A DNA stretch of 5,146 nucleotides, taken from NCBI GenBank assembly GCA_016871655.1, contig VHCR01000122.1, positions 1 through 5,146 on the forward strand, read 5' to 3'. The DNA comes from Verrucomicrobiota bacterium. GTDB lineage: Bacteria; Verrucomicrobiota; Verrucomicrobiia; Chthoniobacterales; UBA6821. Both the position numbers and the translations under genes were made by a program. Positions 1 through 5,146 of this stretch are shown here, in pieces (within the stretch, counting starts at the first letter, position 1; every line of letters begins with the position of its first letter). The notes beneath the pieces were generated by a model. That model saw nothing but the letters and a program-made list of their open reading frames with translations, ran no database searches and had not been told where the DNA came from.

Positions 1-294
1 CTCATCGACTTGTTGACTCGTTCGGCAGAGGGGTATCAACGAGCAGCAGCAGAAAATAATCCAGTAAAAGCAAACCGTCTCAGGCTTGTAGGCGAAGCTC
101 TTTATGAAGCAGCTGAAGAAGCACAACAACCTCAACCACGCCAACAACTCATCGACTTGTTGACTCGTTCGGCAGAGGTGTATCAACAAGCAGCAGCAGA
201 AAATGATCCAACAAGAGCAAGATATCTCGGCGCTGCAGGCCACAAACTTTATGAAGCAGCTGAAGAAGCACAACAACCTCAACCACGCCAACAA
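1..294 (+). repeat. two in-frame 147-bp tandem repeats (49 aa each)
   Basis: Bases 1-147 and 148-294 are direct tandem copies of exactly 147 bp. The first 30 bases and the last 48 bases of the unit are identical in both copies; the middle 69 bases differ. A third, degenerate copy begins at 295. The unit keeps the reading frame, so copy number could change without breaking the gene. Since base 1 coincides with a unit boundary, more copies probably lie upstream. Confidence 0.92.
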
Positions 295-387
295 GTCATC
301 GATGATCTATTAAGAGAGGCAAGAGAAAATGAAGACCGTGCCACTAATCATGAGACATCATGTTTATCATCATGCACAATTAGCTAG
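1..387 (+). CDS. 3' end of a helical-repeat protein, function unknown (5' end outside window)
   Basis: The reading frame is open from base 1 (the first codons read L-I-D) to the TAG at 385-387, giving 128 visible residues. The gene therefore starts upstream; the TTG at base 10 lies inside a repeat and is not a credible start. The visible part is two full 49-residue units (residues 1-49 and 50-98), a degenerate third (VIDDLLREARENEDRA) and a short Cys/Ser-rich tail. Each unit looks like two amphipathic helices, roughly IDLLTRSAEVYQQAAAEN and ARYLGAAGHKLYEAAEEA, joined by a short turn, followed by a Gln/Pro linker (QQPQPRQQ). This resembles TPR- or Sel1-like alpha-solenoid repeats in general character, but I do not see a TPR consensus and name no family. 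Such repeats usually bind proteins; that role is inference. No signal peptide or partner gene can be judged because the N-terminus is missing. Confidence 0.75.
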   Translation, partial: LIDLLTRSAEGYQRAAAENNPVKANRLRLVGEALYEAAEEAQQPQPRQQLIDLLTRSAEVYQQAAAENDPTRARYLGAAGHKLYEAAEEAQQPQPRQQVIDDLLREARENEDRATNHETSCLSSCTIS

Positions 388-499
388 ATTCTGTTCAGAA
401 AAATTGATTTTTGAAGGGAAGGTTTTATAGCCTTCACCATTGCTGTCCAAAACGATTTTTCAATTTGAAATAAGAAACTTTTTCATTGCTACAGAAAAA

Positions 500-556
500 G
501 TTGAAACGTTGAAGAAATTTCATGTTGCTGCCCCTTCAACGTTTTAACATTTCAAC
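500..556. repeat. imperfect inverted repeat (possible hairpin)
   Basis: acgttgaag (506-514) is the exact reverse complement of cttcaacgt (534-542), with a 19-base loop. Outside it, gttgaaa (500-506) is complementary to tttcaac (550-556), with about 7 extra bases in the right arm; the two segments share base 506, so they cannot both pair in full. There is no T run after it, so a Rho-independent terminator is unlikely. It could be a transcript-end processing structure, a regulator site or a remnant of a small dispersed repeat. The core gttgaag/cttcaac also occurs at 592-598 and around the purQ-purL junction. Confidence 0.55.
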
Positions 557-612
557 CAAAGTAGATCTACAAAGCACGTGAAGCTCTCTTACTTCAACTG
601 GAGATTTCTATT

Positions 613-641
613 TTGAACAAGAGTGATAAAAAAACTAAAAA
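613..641 (+). promoter_or_regulatory. possible weak sigma70-like promoter for the FGE-like gene
   Basis: TTGAAC (613-618) resembles a -35 box (4 of 6) and TAAAAA (636-641) a -10 box (4 of 6), with a 17-base spacer. Transcription would start near 648, just before the Shine-Dalgarno-like site at 655-659. The match is weak and the region is A-rich, so chance similarity is likely. A perfect TATAAT also occurs at 680-685 but lacks a recognisable -35 box. Confidence 0.25.
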
Positions 642-654
642 TAAATTGAACGCA

Positions 655-670
655 GGGAGTGCATCAGTTG
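655..670 (+). promoter_or_regulatory. Shine-Dalgarno-like site and TTG start upstream of the FGE-like gene
   Basis: GGGAG at 655-659 lies 8 bases before a TTG at 668-670, a standard spacing. The TTG frame runs from 668 to a TAA at 725-727 and encodes MSIKYNKPYSVRIKK up to the A7 tract. By contrast, the ATG at 745 has no purine-rich ribosome-binding site before it. In-frame alternatives to TTG 668 are GTG 659, which is too close to the site, and GTG 698, which has no site of its own. Confidence 0.45.
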
Positions 671-727
671 TCTATTAAATATAATAAACCCTATTCTGTG
701 CGCATAAAAAAATACAACAATACTTAA
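668..727 (+). other. leader reading frame with A7 slippery tract; likely true N-terminus of the FGE-like protein
   Basis: Read from TTG 668, the frame gives 15 residues ending in R-I-K-K at the A7 run (706-712), then YNNT and a stop. The downstream FGE-like frame is open from 688 and, after the A7 run, reads [20 protein letters not shown] before the ATG-based product continues. Joining the frames at the A tract gives a basic segment (RIKK), a hydrophobic core ([13 protein letters not shown]) and a polar end (RTNQAQE), a good Sec-type signal peptide. The joined protein would be about 485 residues. The junction is in the phase A_AAA_AAA, which suits -1 ribosomal slippage. A missing base in the assembly, transcriptional slippage or a phase-variable tract would look the same. 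Confidence 0.55.
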
Positions 728-744
728 CACTAACTACTGCGGCG

Positions 745-2124
745 ATGTTCTTGTTTTTAGGAAGAACAAATCAAGCCCAAGAAATTAGTAATGCTAATCA
801 CTCACCCCTTGTTGAAAGCCCATCAAAAAAGAGAGAGGGCGCTACTTCTCCAATCGATGGAAATCAGGAAAGCCAAAGCGGGGTGTCGAACTTTCTGGAT
901 CTAGTTACTGTTGGTGATCCTTTTAATGCCCCAGATGATCTAGGGGTTGGTGCTGTTGATAAAATTTATCAAATTGGAACATACGAAGTGACAGCTAGAC
1001 AATACAAAGCATTTCTTAATGCTGTTGCTTGGAAAGAAGATCCTCGCCATCTTTATCATCTCGAGATGGAGAGTGATAAAAAAATTGCATGTATTCATCG
1101 AAACATCAACTCCGATGGAACATATAGTTATAATTTGATCGATGAGCTACATGGTGATCTTCCCATTACTTACATCAGCCTGAATGATGCCGAGCGATTT
1201 TGTAACTGGCTTGAGAATGGTGCACCAGATGCAACTCAAGACTACCAGTTTTTACAGCAAAGCACGGAGTTTGGAGCGTATGCATTTTCGGAGCAAGAAA
1301 ATCAAACAATTGTTGAGTCAAATCCAAATGCACGCTACCACATTCCGAGCGATGATGAATGGGTCAAGGCGGCTTACTACAAAGGCAATGGAATTAATGC
1401 GGGATATTGGATGTATCCGACCCAGCATGATACGGCTCCTGGCAATGGGCTCGGCGATATTACGAATTTTGCCAACTACCAAACATATAACGGCAGTTTA
1501 AAAAATAATTTTTTAGACGATGCGCTTATGATTACGACAGTTGGTTGTTTTAATCAGACATCAACTTTTTATCAAAATCATGACATGGCAGGGAACGTAG
1601 CGGAATGGACACTCTCTAGAGGCCCATCAGAGGGTGCTCTGGTAAGAGGTGGATCGTGGCAATCAAAGTACAGTTGGTATGGGGACAACGATTTAATGAG
1701 GAGAGCAACTCCAAAGAGTTATGATCCTTCAACCGCAACCAATTTTATTGGATTTAGAATTGCGGTAAGGGTTTCTCAGTCATCTTCTGTAACAGAAAAC
1801 AGAGCAGATCAGAGCTCCTCTCTCGATGTTCAAGAAGTTGCTCCAACGGCAGGAAAAGAACTAGGCAGTAACTCAGCAATAAGCCCACAAGAGAAAGCCC
1901 TCTTAACTGCTGTTTTAATTACTGCTGGGACTTTAGCAGGAAGCTCACTGATGTTTATTACTGGTGAAATTATCTGGGATTATTTCCTTGCTGGAATGTC
2001 GATGGATCAAATTGCTGCTACATTTCCCACTGGTAGAGTAGTTTCAATTATCAGCCATCTTGCTTTTAATACGTACGCAATGGTGAAAGCAGAGCAAGAT
2101 ATCAACGCTAAAAATAAGAACTAA
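745..2124 (+). CDS. exported FGE/SUMF1-fold protein with a C-terminal membrane segment (likely non-catalytic)
   Basis: The product is 459 residues from the first in-frame ATG; the real start is probably the TTG at 668 reached through a frame shift at 706-712. Residues 50-341 match the FGE-sulfatase/SUMF1 domain: VTVGDP (54-59), [17 protein letters not shown] (77-93), [16 protein letters not shown] (141-156), [15 protein letters not shown] (198-212), [11 protein letters not shown] (279-289), RGGSW (301-305) and GFRIAV (336-341). True FGEs oxidise a sulfatase Cys/Ser to formylglycine using a copper-binding Cys pair just after RGGS. Here that region (303-320) has no cysteine; the only ones are C116, C153 and C268. 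FGE activity is therefore doubtful, and a binding or structural role, or a different chemistry, is more likely. A Ser/Gln-rich linker (about 343-383) leads to a hydrophobic stretch (385-409) that should cross the membrane, then a weaker one (433-448). No sulfatase gene is nearby. The stop overlaps that of purL on the opposite strand. Confidence 0.8.
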   Translation: MFLFLGRTNQAQEISNANHSPLVESPSKKREGATSPIDGNQESQSGVSNFLDLVTVGDPFNAPDDLGVGAVDKIYQIGTYEVTARQYKAFLNAVAWKEDPRHLYHLEMESDKKIACIHRNINSDGTYSYNLIDELHGDLPITYISLNDAERFCNWLENGAPDATQDYQFLQQSTEFGAYAFSEQENQTIVESNPNARYHIPSDDEWVKAAYYKGNGINAGYWMYPTQHDTAPGNGLGDITNFANYQTYNGSLKNNFLDDALMITTVGCFNQTSTFYQNHDMAGNVAEWTLSRGPSEGALVRGGSWQSKYSWYGDNDLMRRATPKSYDPSTATNFIGFRIAVRVSQSSSVTENRADQSSSLDVQEVAPTAGKELGSNSAISPQEKALLTAVLITAGTLAGSSLMFITGEIIWDYFLAGMSMDQIAATFPTGRVVSIISHLAFNTYAMVKAEQDINAKNKN

Positions 2125-4418
2125 TTTGAATTCATCATATGCGACAGTGCCGTTGACCATGCATGATAAAGGGTCTGACTGTTCCATTGATATCTTGTCC
2201 CATCAAGCTCGATGGAGAGCTCTGGTGTTTCCGTGACAACACCAAGGCGGCGGAAAGGAAGTTTAGAGGAACGCAACATTTTTTCAACTTCATCGGCTTT
2301 TGTTGTAGGCGTTGAAAAAACAATACGTCCCGCAGTTTCATTAAACAGGGCTACATCGGGACGGAGGCCTGTTTTTCCAAGAGAAAGTGCTGCTCCCAAT
2401 AACGGCGACTCTTTCGATTTTTTAAAACACGATTCAGCGAGCGTCACGGCAAGCCCACCTTCCGAGCAGTCGTGAGCGCTGCAAACAAGGCCAGCACGAA
2501 TGAGGGATAAAAGCTGAGTGTTAATTTTTTTCTCGTGTTCAAAATTAATGCGTGGCGGAAGGCCTTCTTTCCTTGCGTGCGAGACAAGGAGATAATGGGA
2601 TCCGCCAAGTTCATCCCCAAGATTTCCAAGTAAGAAAATCACATCGCCTGGATTTTTAAAGGATTGCGTAGTGATATCTTCACGTTTTTCAATCAAACCA
2701 ACCATAGCTACGGTTGGGGTTGGATCGATAGAGCATGTTTGGATTGATGCTGTTGAGCTGCAACCTGCAACCTGTAACCTGTTTTGACTTTCATTGTAGA
2801 GGCTCACATTACCTCCAGTGACAGGAACGTCAAAGGCGCGGCATCCTTCCGAGATTCCCTCAACAGCAGCGCGCAGTTGGTAAAAACTTTCTGGTTTGTG
2901 AGGGTTTCCGAAATTCAAATTGTCGGTGACTCCAATCGGAGTTGCTCCCGAACAAGTGAGGTTTCGAGCAGCTTCAGCCACAGCGGCCTTCGCTCCCTCT
3001 TTCGGATCAAGAGCGCAGTAGATTCCGTTACAATCACTAGTTGCCGCTAAAAACTTGTTAGCTTCGCGGAGGTAGAAAACAGAGGCATCCGAGCCTGGTG
3101 GAACGACGGTGCTCGTCTGAACCATGTAATCATACTGGCGCCAAACCCAATGCTTGGAAGCAATGCTCGGATGAGCCAAGAGCAAGAGGAGTGCAGATTG
3201 GATGTCGGCACAAGGAATGGTTGTGGCATTAAAAGCGGCTGGAGCTTTCCACGGAGCTGCTTCGCGAGCGTAGAGCGGCGCATCGTCAGCGAGGGAGCGT
3301 GCAGGAATTTCAACAACGGTTTCTTTTCCAGCACGGACACGCATCATGCCATCATCGGTGACCCGTCCAATCAAGGCATAGGGTAGCTCCCATTTTTCAA
3401 AAATCTTTTTTACTGGAGCCTCTTGACCTTCGTGCACGATGACAAGCATCCGCTCTTGCGATTCACTGAGCAAAATTTCATAAGGTGTTAAATCAGTCGC
3501 GCGTTTTGGTACGAGATCTAAATCAATTTCCACGCCCGTGCCGCCACGACTGGCTGTCTCGCAAGTCGAGCAGGTGAGGCCGGCAGCTCCCATGTCTTGA
3601 ATGCCAGCGACGCAACCGCTTGCAAGGAGTTCAAGGCAGGCTTCGAGCAATAATTTTTCACGGAAAGGATCGCCGACTTGAACAGCAGGACGATCCGCTT
3701 TTGATTCTTCCGTCAACTCACGTGAAGCAAAGGCGGCCCCAGCGAGCCCATCCCGGCCAGTTTCAGCGCCGACATAAAAAACAGGATTCCCAACGCCTTT
3801 CGCTGCGCCGCGTGCAATCTGTTCGTGTCGCAGCGTGCCGAGGCAGAAGACATTGACGAGTGGGTTGCCATTGTAGCTGTCATCAAAATAAATTTCGCCA
3901 CCAATGGTTGGAACGCCGATGCAATTTCCATAATGCGAAATGCCCGCGGTAACTCCCGCGAGAAGACGACGATTGGTTCTGGCTTTTTGACTATCGCCTT
4001 CAATCGTGCCAAACCGAAGGGAGTCGAGCAAGAATGCAGGACGTGCTCCCATCGTGAAAATATCACGAATGATTCCACCCACTCCCGTTGCTGCGCCTTG
4101 AAACGGTTCGATCGCGCTGGGATGATTGTGACTTTCGATTTTAAAACAGACAGCCCAACCGTCTCCGACATCGATGACGCCAGCGTTTTCTTCGCCGGCT
4201 TTGACTAAAACTTTTTCTCCCGTTGTCGGAAATTTTCGCAACTCAAGTCGAGAATTTTTGTAGGAGCAATGTTCGCTCCACATGACGGAGAAGACACCCA
4301 GTTCTTCTAAGCTTGGTTCTCGCCCAAGAATGGAAAGAATTTTTTGGTATTCCTCGGGCGTCAAGCCGTGCTGCTCCGCAGCAGTTGAAGTTTTAAGTTG
4401 AAGTTTAAGTGGAGACAT
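2121..4418 (-). CDS. purL: phosphoribosylformylglycinamidine synthase subunit PurL (small type)
   Basis: PurL is the synthetase subunit that uses ATP and ammonia from PurQ to convert FGAR to FGAM in cytosolic purine synthesis, working with PurQ and PurS. The product is 765 residues, slightly longer than the usual 720-750. Visible signatures: [10 protein letters not shown] (48-57, including the family's active-site His50), the nucleotide/Mg-binding stretch [20 protein letters not shown] (93-112), [10 protein letters not shown] (173-182), [15 protein letters not shown] (221-235), [20 protein letters not shown] (274-293), then in the second half [12 protein letters not shown] (499-510), [12 protein letters not shown] (533-544), [11 protein letters not shown] (648-658) and [10 protein letters not shown] (691-700). 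Two features lengthen it: a Leu/Lys-rich start ([14 protein letters not shown]) and about 15 extra residues after YNES (within 545-565), where a 7-bp tandem repeat lies. Neither breaks the frame. The gene follows purQ after 17 bp, so co-transcription is likely. No Shine-Dalgarno sequence precedes the ATG. Confidence 0.97.
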   Translation of the reverse strand: MSPLKLQLKTSTAAEQHGLTPEEYQKILSILGREPSLEELGVFSVMWSEHCSYKNSRLELRKFPTTGEKVLVKAGEENAGVIDVGDGWAVCFKIESHNHPSAIEPFQGAATGVGGIIRDIFTMGARPAFLLDSLRFGTIEGDSQKARTNRRLLAGVTAGISHYGNCIGVPTIGGEIYFDDSYNGNPLVNVFCLGTLRHEQIARGAAKGVGNPVFYVGAETGRDGLAGAAFASRELTEESKADRPAVQVGDPFREKLLLEACLELLASGCVAGIQDMGAAGLTCSTCETASRGGTGVEIDLDLVPKRATDLTPYEILLSESQERMLVIVHEGQEAPVKKIFEKWELPYALIGRVTDDGMMRVRAGKETVVEIPARSLADDAPLYAREAAPWKAPAAFNATTIPCADIQSALLLLLAHPSIASKHWVWRQYDYMVQTSTVVPPGSDASVFYLREANKFLAATSDCNGIYCALDPKEGAKAAVAEAARNLTCSGATPIGVTDNLNFGNPHKPESFYQLRAAVEGISEGCRAFDVPVTGGNVSLYNESQNRLQVAGCSSTASIQTCSIDPTPTVAMVGLIEKREDITTQSFKNPGDVIFLLGNLGDELGGSHYLLVSHARKEGLPPRINFEHEKKINTQLLSLIRAGLVCSAHDCSEGGLAVTLAESCFKKSKESPLLGAALSLGKTGLRPDVALFNETAGRIVFSTPTTKADEVEKMLRSSKLPFRRLGVVTETPELSIELDGTRYQWNSQTLYHAWSTALSHMMNSN
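2758..2782 (-). repeat. 7-bp tandem repeat inside purL
   Basis: On the plus strand the heptamer ctgcaac occurs at 2758-2764 and 2765-2771, a one-base variant ctgtaac at 2772-2778, and a partial copy at 2779-2782. In purL it encodes NRLQVAGCS (residues 546-554). It sits exactly where PurL has extra residues between YNES and PTPTV (21 residues here, about 6 in typical relatives from memory). Three heptamers make 21 bp, so the array itself keeps the frame. Confidence 0.85.
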
Positions 4419-4453
4419 TGTTATTAGGTAAAATTTTATTTCAACTTCAACTG
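4382..4453 (-). repeat. inverted repeat across the purQ-purL junction
   Basis: cagttgaagtt (4382-4392) is the exact reverse complement of aacttcaactg (4443-4453). A second left-arm copy, agttgaagtt (4396-4405), gives 10 further complementary bases to the same right arm, so two competing hairpins are possible. The purQ stop (4436-4438) and the purL ATG (4416-4418) lie in the loop. The repeat explains why PurQ ends in QLKLK and PurL begins with PLKLQLK. A translational effect on purL is possible, but the sequence alone does not show one. Confidence 0.6.
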
Positions 4454-5146
4454 GTCACTTAAACTGCCAGCGAAGCTGGCCAGCATCGATTCAAAAATAA
4501 ATCTTCCATCCGTGCCTCCGATAAGGTCTTCGCAGGCTCGTTCCGGGTGGGGCATGAGCCCGACAATATTTCGTTGGCGATTGCAAATTCCGGCAATATT
4601 TTCCATTGAGCCATTAGGATTGGCAGCTGCAGTGATTTCTCCTTTGTCATTGCAATAGCGAAAAAGAATTTGGTGGTGCTCATGAAGTTCCTTCAAAGTC
4701 TTTTCATCAGCAGTGTAGCATCCTTCGCCGTGGGCAATCGGAAGTCGCAAAATTTGTTGAGGCGTGCACTTGTTGGTGAAAGAGGTATTGATTTCTTCAA
4801 CGCGGAGGAGAACCTCTTCACAGCGAAAGAGGAGCTTGCGATTGCGAATCAAAGTGCCGGGAAGAAATCCGGCTTCGCAGAGAATTTGAAAACCGTTGCA
4901 GATACCAAGGATCATTTTTCCTTGATCCGCGGCCTGTCGCAGCGCTTTCATGATGGGAGAAAAACGAGCTATGGCGCCGCAGCGAAGATAATCGCCGTAA
5001 GAAAAGCCACCGGGAAGAATGATTACATCAAAATCATCGAGCGAGGTATCTTGATGCCAAACTAATTCTGCCGTGACGCCTTGAAAAGAACGAAGGGCAA
5101 CGAGGGCATCCTTGTCACAATTAGATCCTGGGAACTGGAGAACAGC
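4436..5146 (-). CDS. purQ: phosphoribosylformylglycinamidine synthase glutaminase subunit PurQ (5' end cut)
   Basis: PurQ is the class I glutamine amidotransferase that hydrolyses glutamine and passes ammonia to PurL. The frame is open from the window edge (5146) to the TAA at 4436-4438, giving 236 residues; typical PurQ is 220-260, so only a few N-terminal residues are missing. The visible start is [11 protein letters not shown], which fits the family's N-terminus. Signatures, numbered from the first visible residue: [15 protein letters not shown] (46-60), the nucleophile elbow GICNGFQIL with Cys83, PIAHGEG (136-142), and MPHPERA with the triad His200 and Glu202. All three catalytic residues are present, so the enzyme should be active. 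The ATG at 4951 gives only 171 residues and loses the GGFSYGD region, so it is an internal Met. purL follows after 17 bp. purS is not in the window and may lie upstream, beyond the right edge. Confidence 0.97.
   Translation of the reverse strand, partial: AVLQFPGSNCDKDALVALRSFQGVTAELVWHQDTSLDDFDVIILPGGFSYGDYLRCGAIARFSPIMKALRQAADQGKMILGICNGFQILCEAGFLPGTLIRNRKLLFRCEEVLLRVEEINTSFTNKCTPQQILRLPIAHGEGCYTADEKTLKELHEHHQILFRYCNDKGEITAAANPNGSMENIAGICNRQRNIVGLMPHPERACEDLIGGTDGRFIFESMLASFAGSLSDQLKLK

Larger units (their letters stand above)
388..667. other. AT-rich intergenic region, no gene seen
   Basis: About 280 bases separate the repeat-protein stop from the probable TTG start of the FGE-like gene. 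I see no convincing coding frame, tRNA or rRNA on either strand. It contains a weak 5-bp stem (418-422 with 431-435, not followed by a T run), a longer imperfect hairpin (500-556), a 10-bp perfect palindrome gtagatctac (561-570) and an A-rich stretch at 628-645 that could hold a promoter. No clear intrinsic terminator for the upstream gene was found. Confidence 0.6.

Noticed and set aside
418..435. Possible Rho-independent terminator after the repeat-protein gene
   Set aside because: The stem is only 5 bp (gaagg/ccttc) with an 8-base loop and no T run after it.
680..685. Perfect TATAAT as a -10 box
   Set aside because: No -35-like sequence lies 16-18 bases upstream, and the stretch is AT-rich, so it is easily a chance match. 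It would also place transcription start after the better ribosome-binding site.
1184..1501. Plus-strand open frame of 105 codons
   Set aside because: It lies wholly inside the FGE-like gene in another frame and has no recognisable motifs; it is a shadow.
3713..4208. Open frames of 127-152 codons overlapping purL on both strands
   Set aside because: They overlap strongly conserved PurL sequence and read as Arg/Ser-rich, non-protein-like products.
4436..4951. PurQ starting at the ATG at 4951
   Set aside because: The same frame continues to the window edge and encodes the conserved N-terminal FPGSNCD and [13 protein letters not shown] motifs, so 4951 is internal.
4670..5065. 131-codon plus-strand frame opposite purQ
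   Set aside because: It is antisense to conserved PurQ motifs, including the nucleophile elbow, with no ribosome-binding site or family resemblance.
2121..5146. A new defence or mobile system next to the purine genes
   Set aside because: Both minus-strand genes are plainly purQ and purL. I saw no transposase, integrase, nuclease, CRISPR repeats or toxin-antitoxin pair anywhere in the window.

Overview
The window is bacterial DNA holding three kinds of content. (1) At the left edge is the 3' end of a plus-strand gene made of near-identical 49-residue helical repeats. (2) In the middle, on the plus strand, is a probable exported protein with a formylglycine-generating-enzyme (FGE/SUMF1) fold and a membrane-anchored C-terminus. 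(3) The right half, on the minus strand, carries the purine biosynthesis genes purQ (5' end cut by the window edge) and purL, about 3 kb in total.

Organism: PurL is the 'small' type (765 aa) with a separate PurQ amidotransferase. This argues against Beta- and Gammaproteobacteria, which normally use one fused protein of about 1,300 aa. The FGE-like protein has the 'VTVGDP..AP/IGTYEVT' form that I associate with exported SUMF1-domain proteins of the Planctomycetes-Verrucomicrobia-Chlamydiae group. Together with moderate GC this makes a PVC bacterium a reasonable but low-confidence guess. Nothing here fixes the taxon.

Layout: repeat protein (1-387, +); about 280 bp of AT-rich DNA with an imperfect hairpin and a possible weak promoter; FGE-like gene (745-2124 from its first ATG, but most likely beginning at TTG 668 in another frame); purL (2121-4418, -), whose stop codon overlaps the FGE-like stop tail to tail; a 17-bp gap inside an inverted repeat; purQ (4436 to the window end, -).

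How the genes work together: PurQ frees ammonia from glutamine and PurL uses it with ATP to turn FGAR into FGAM, normally in a complex with PurS. purS is not in the window. The two plus-strand genes have no visible link to purine synthesis.

Best leads: (a) an A7 tract at 706-712 that is a correctly phased A_AAA_AAA slippery heptamer; a -1 shift there joins a start with a Shine-Dalgarno-like site to the missing signal peptide of the FGE-like protein. (b) Adjacent 49-residue repeats whose 12 codon differences all change the amino acid. (c) Short repeats inserted in the purine genes: an in-frame heptamer array inside purL and an inverted repeat around the purQ-purL junction. I did not find a complete new multi-gene system.
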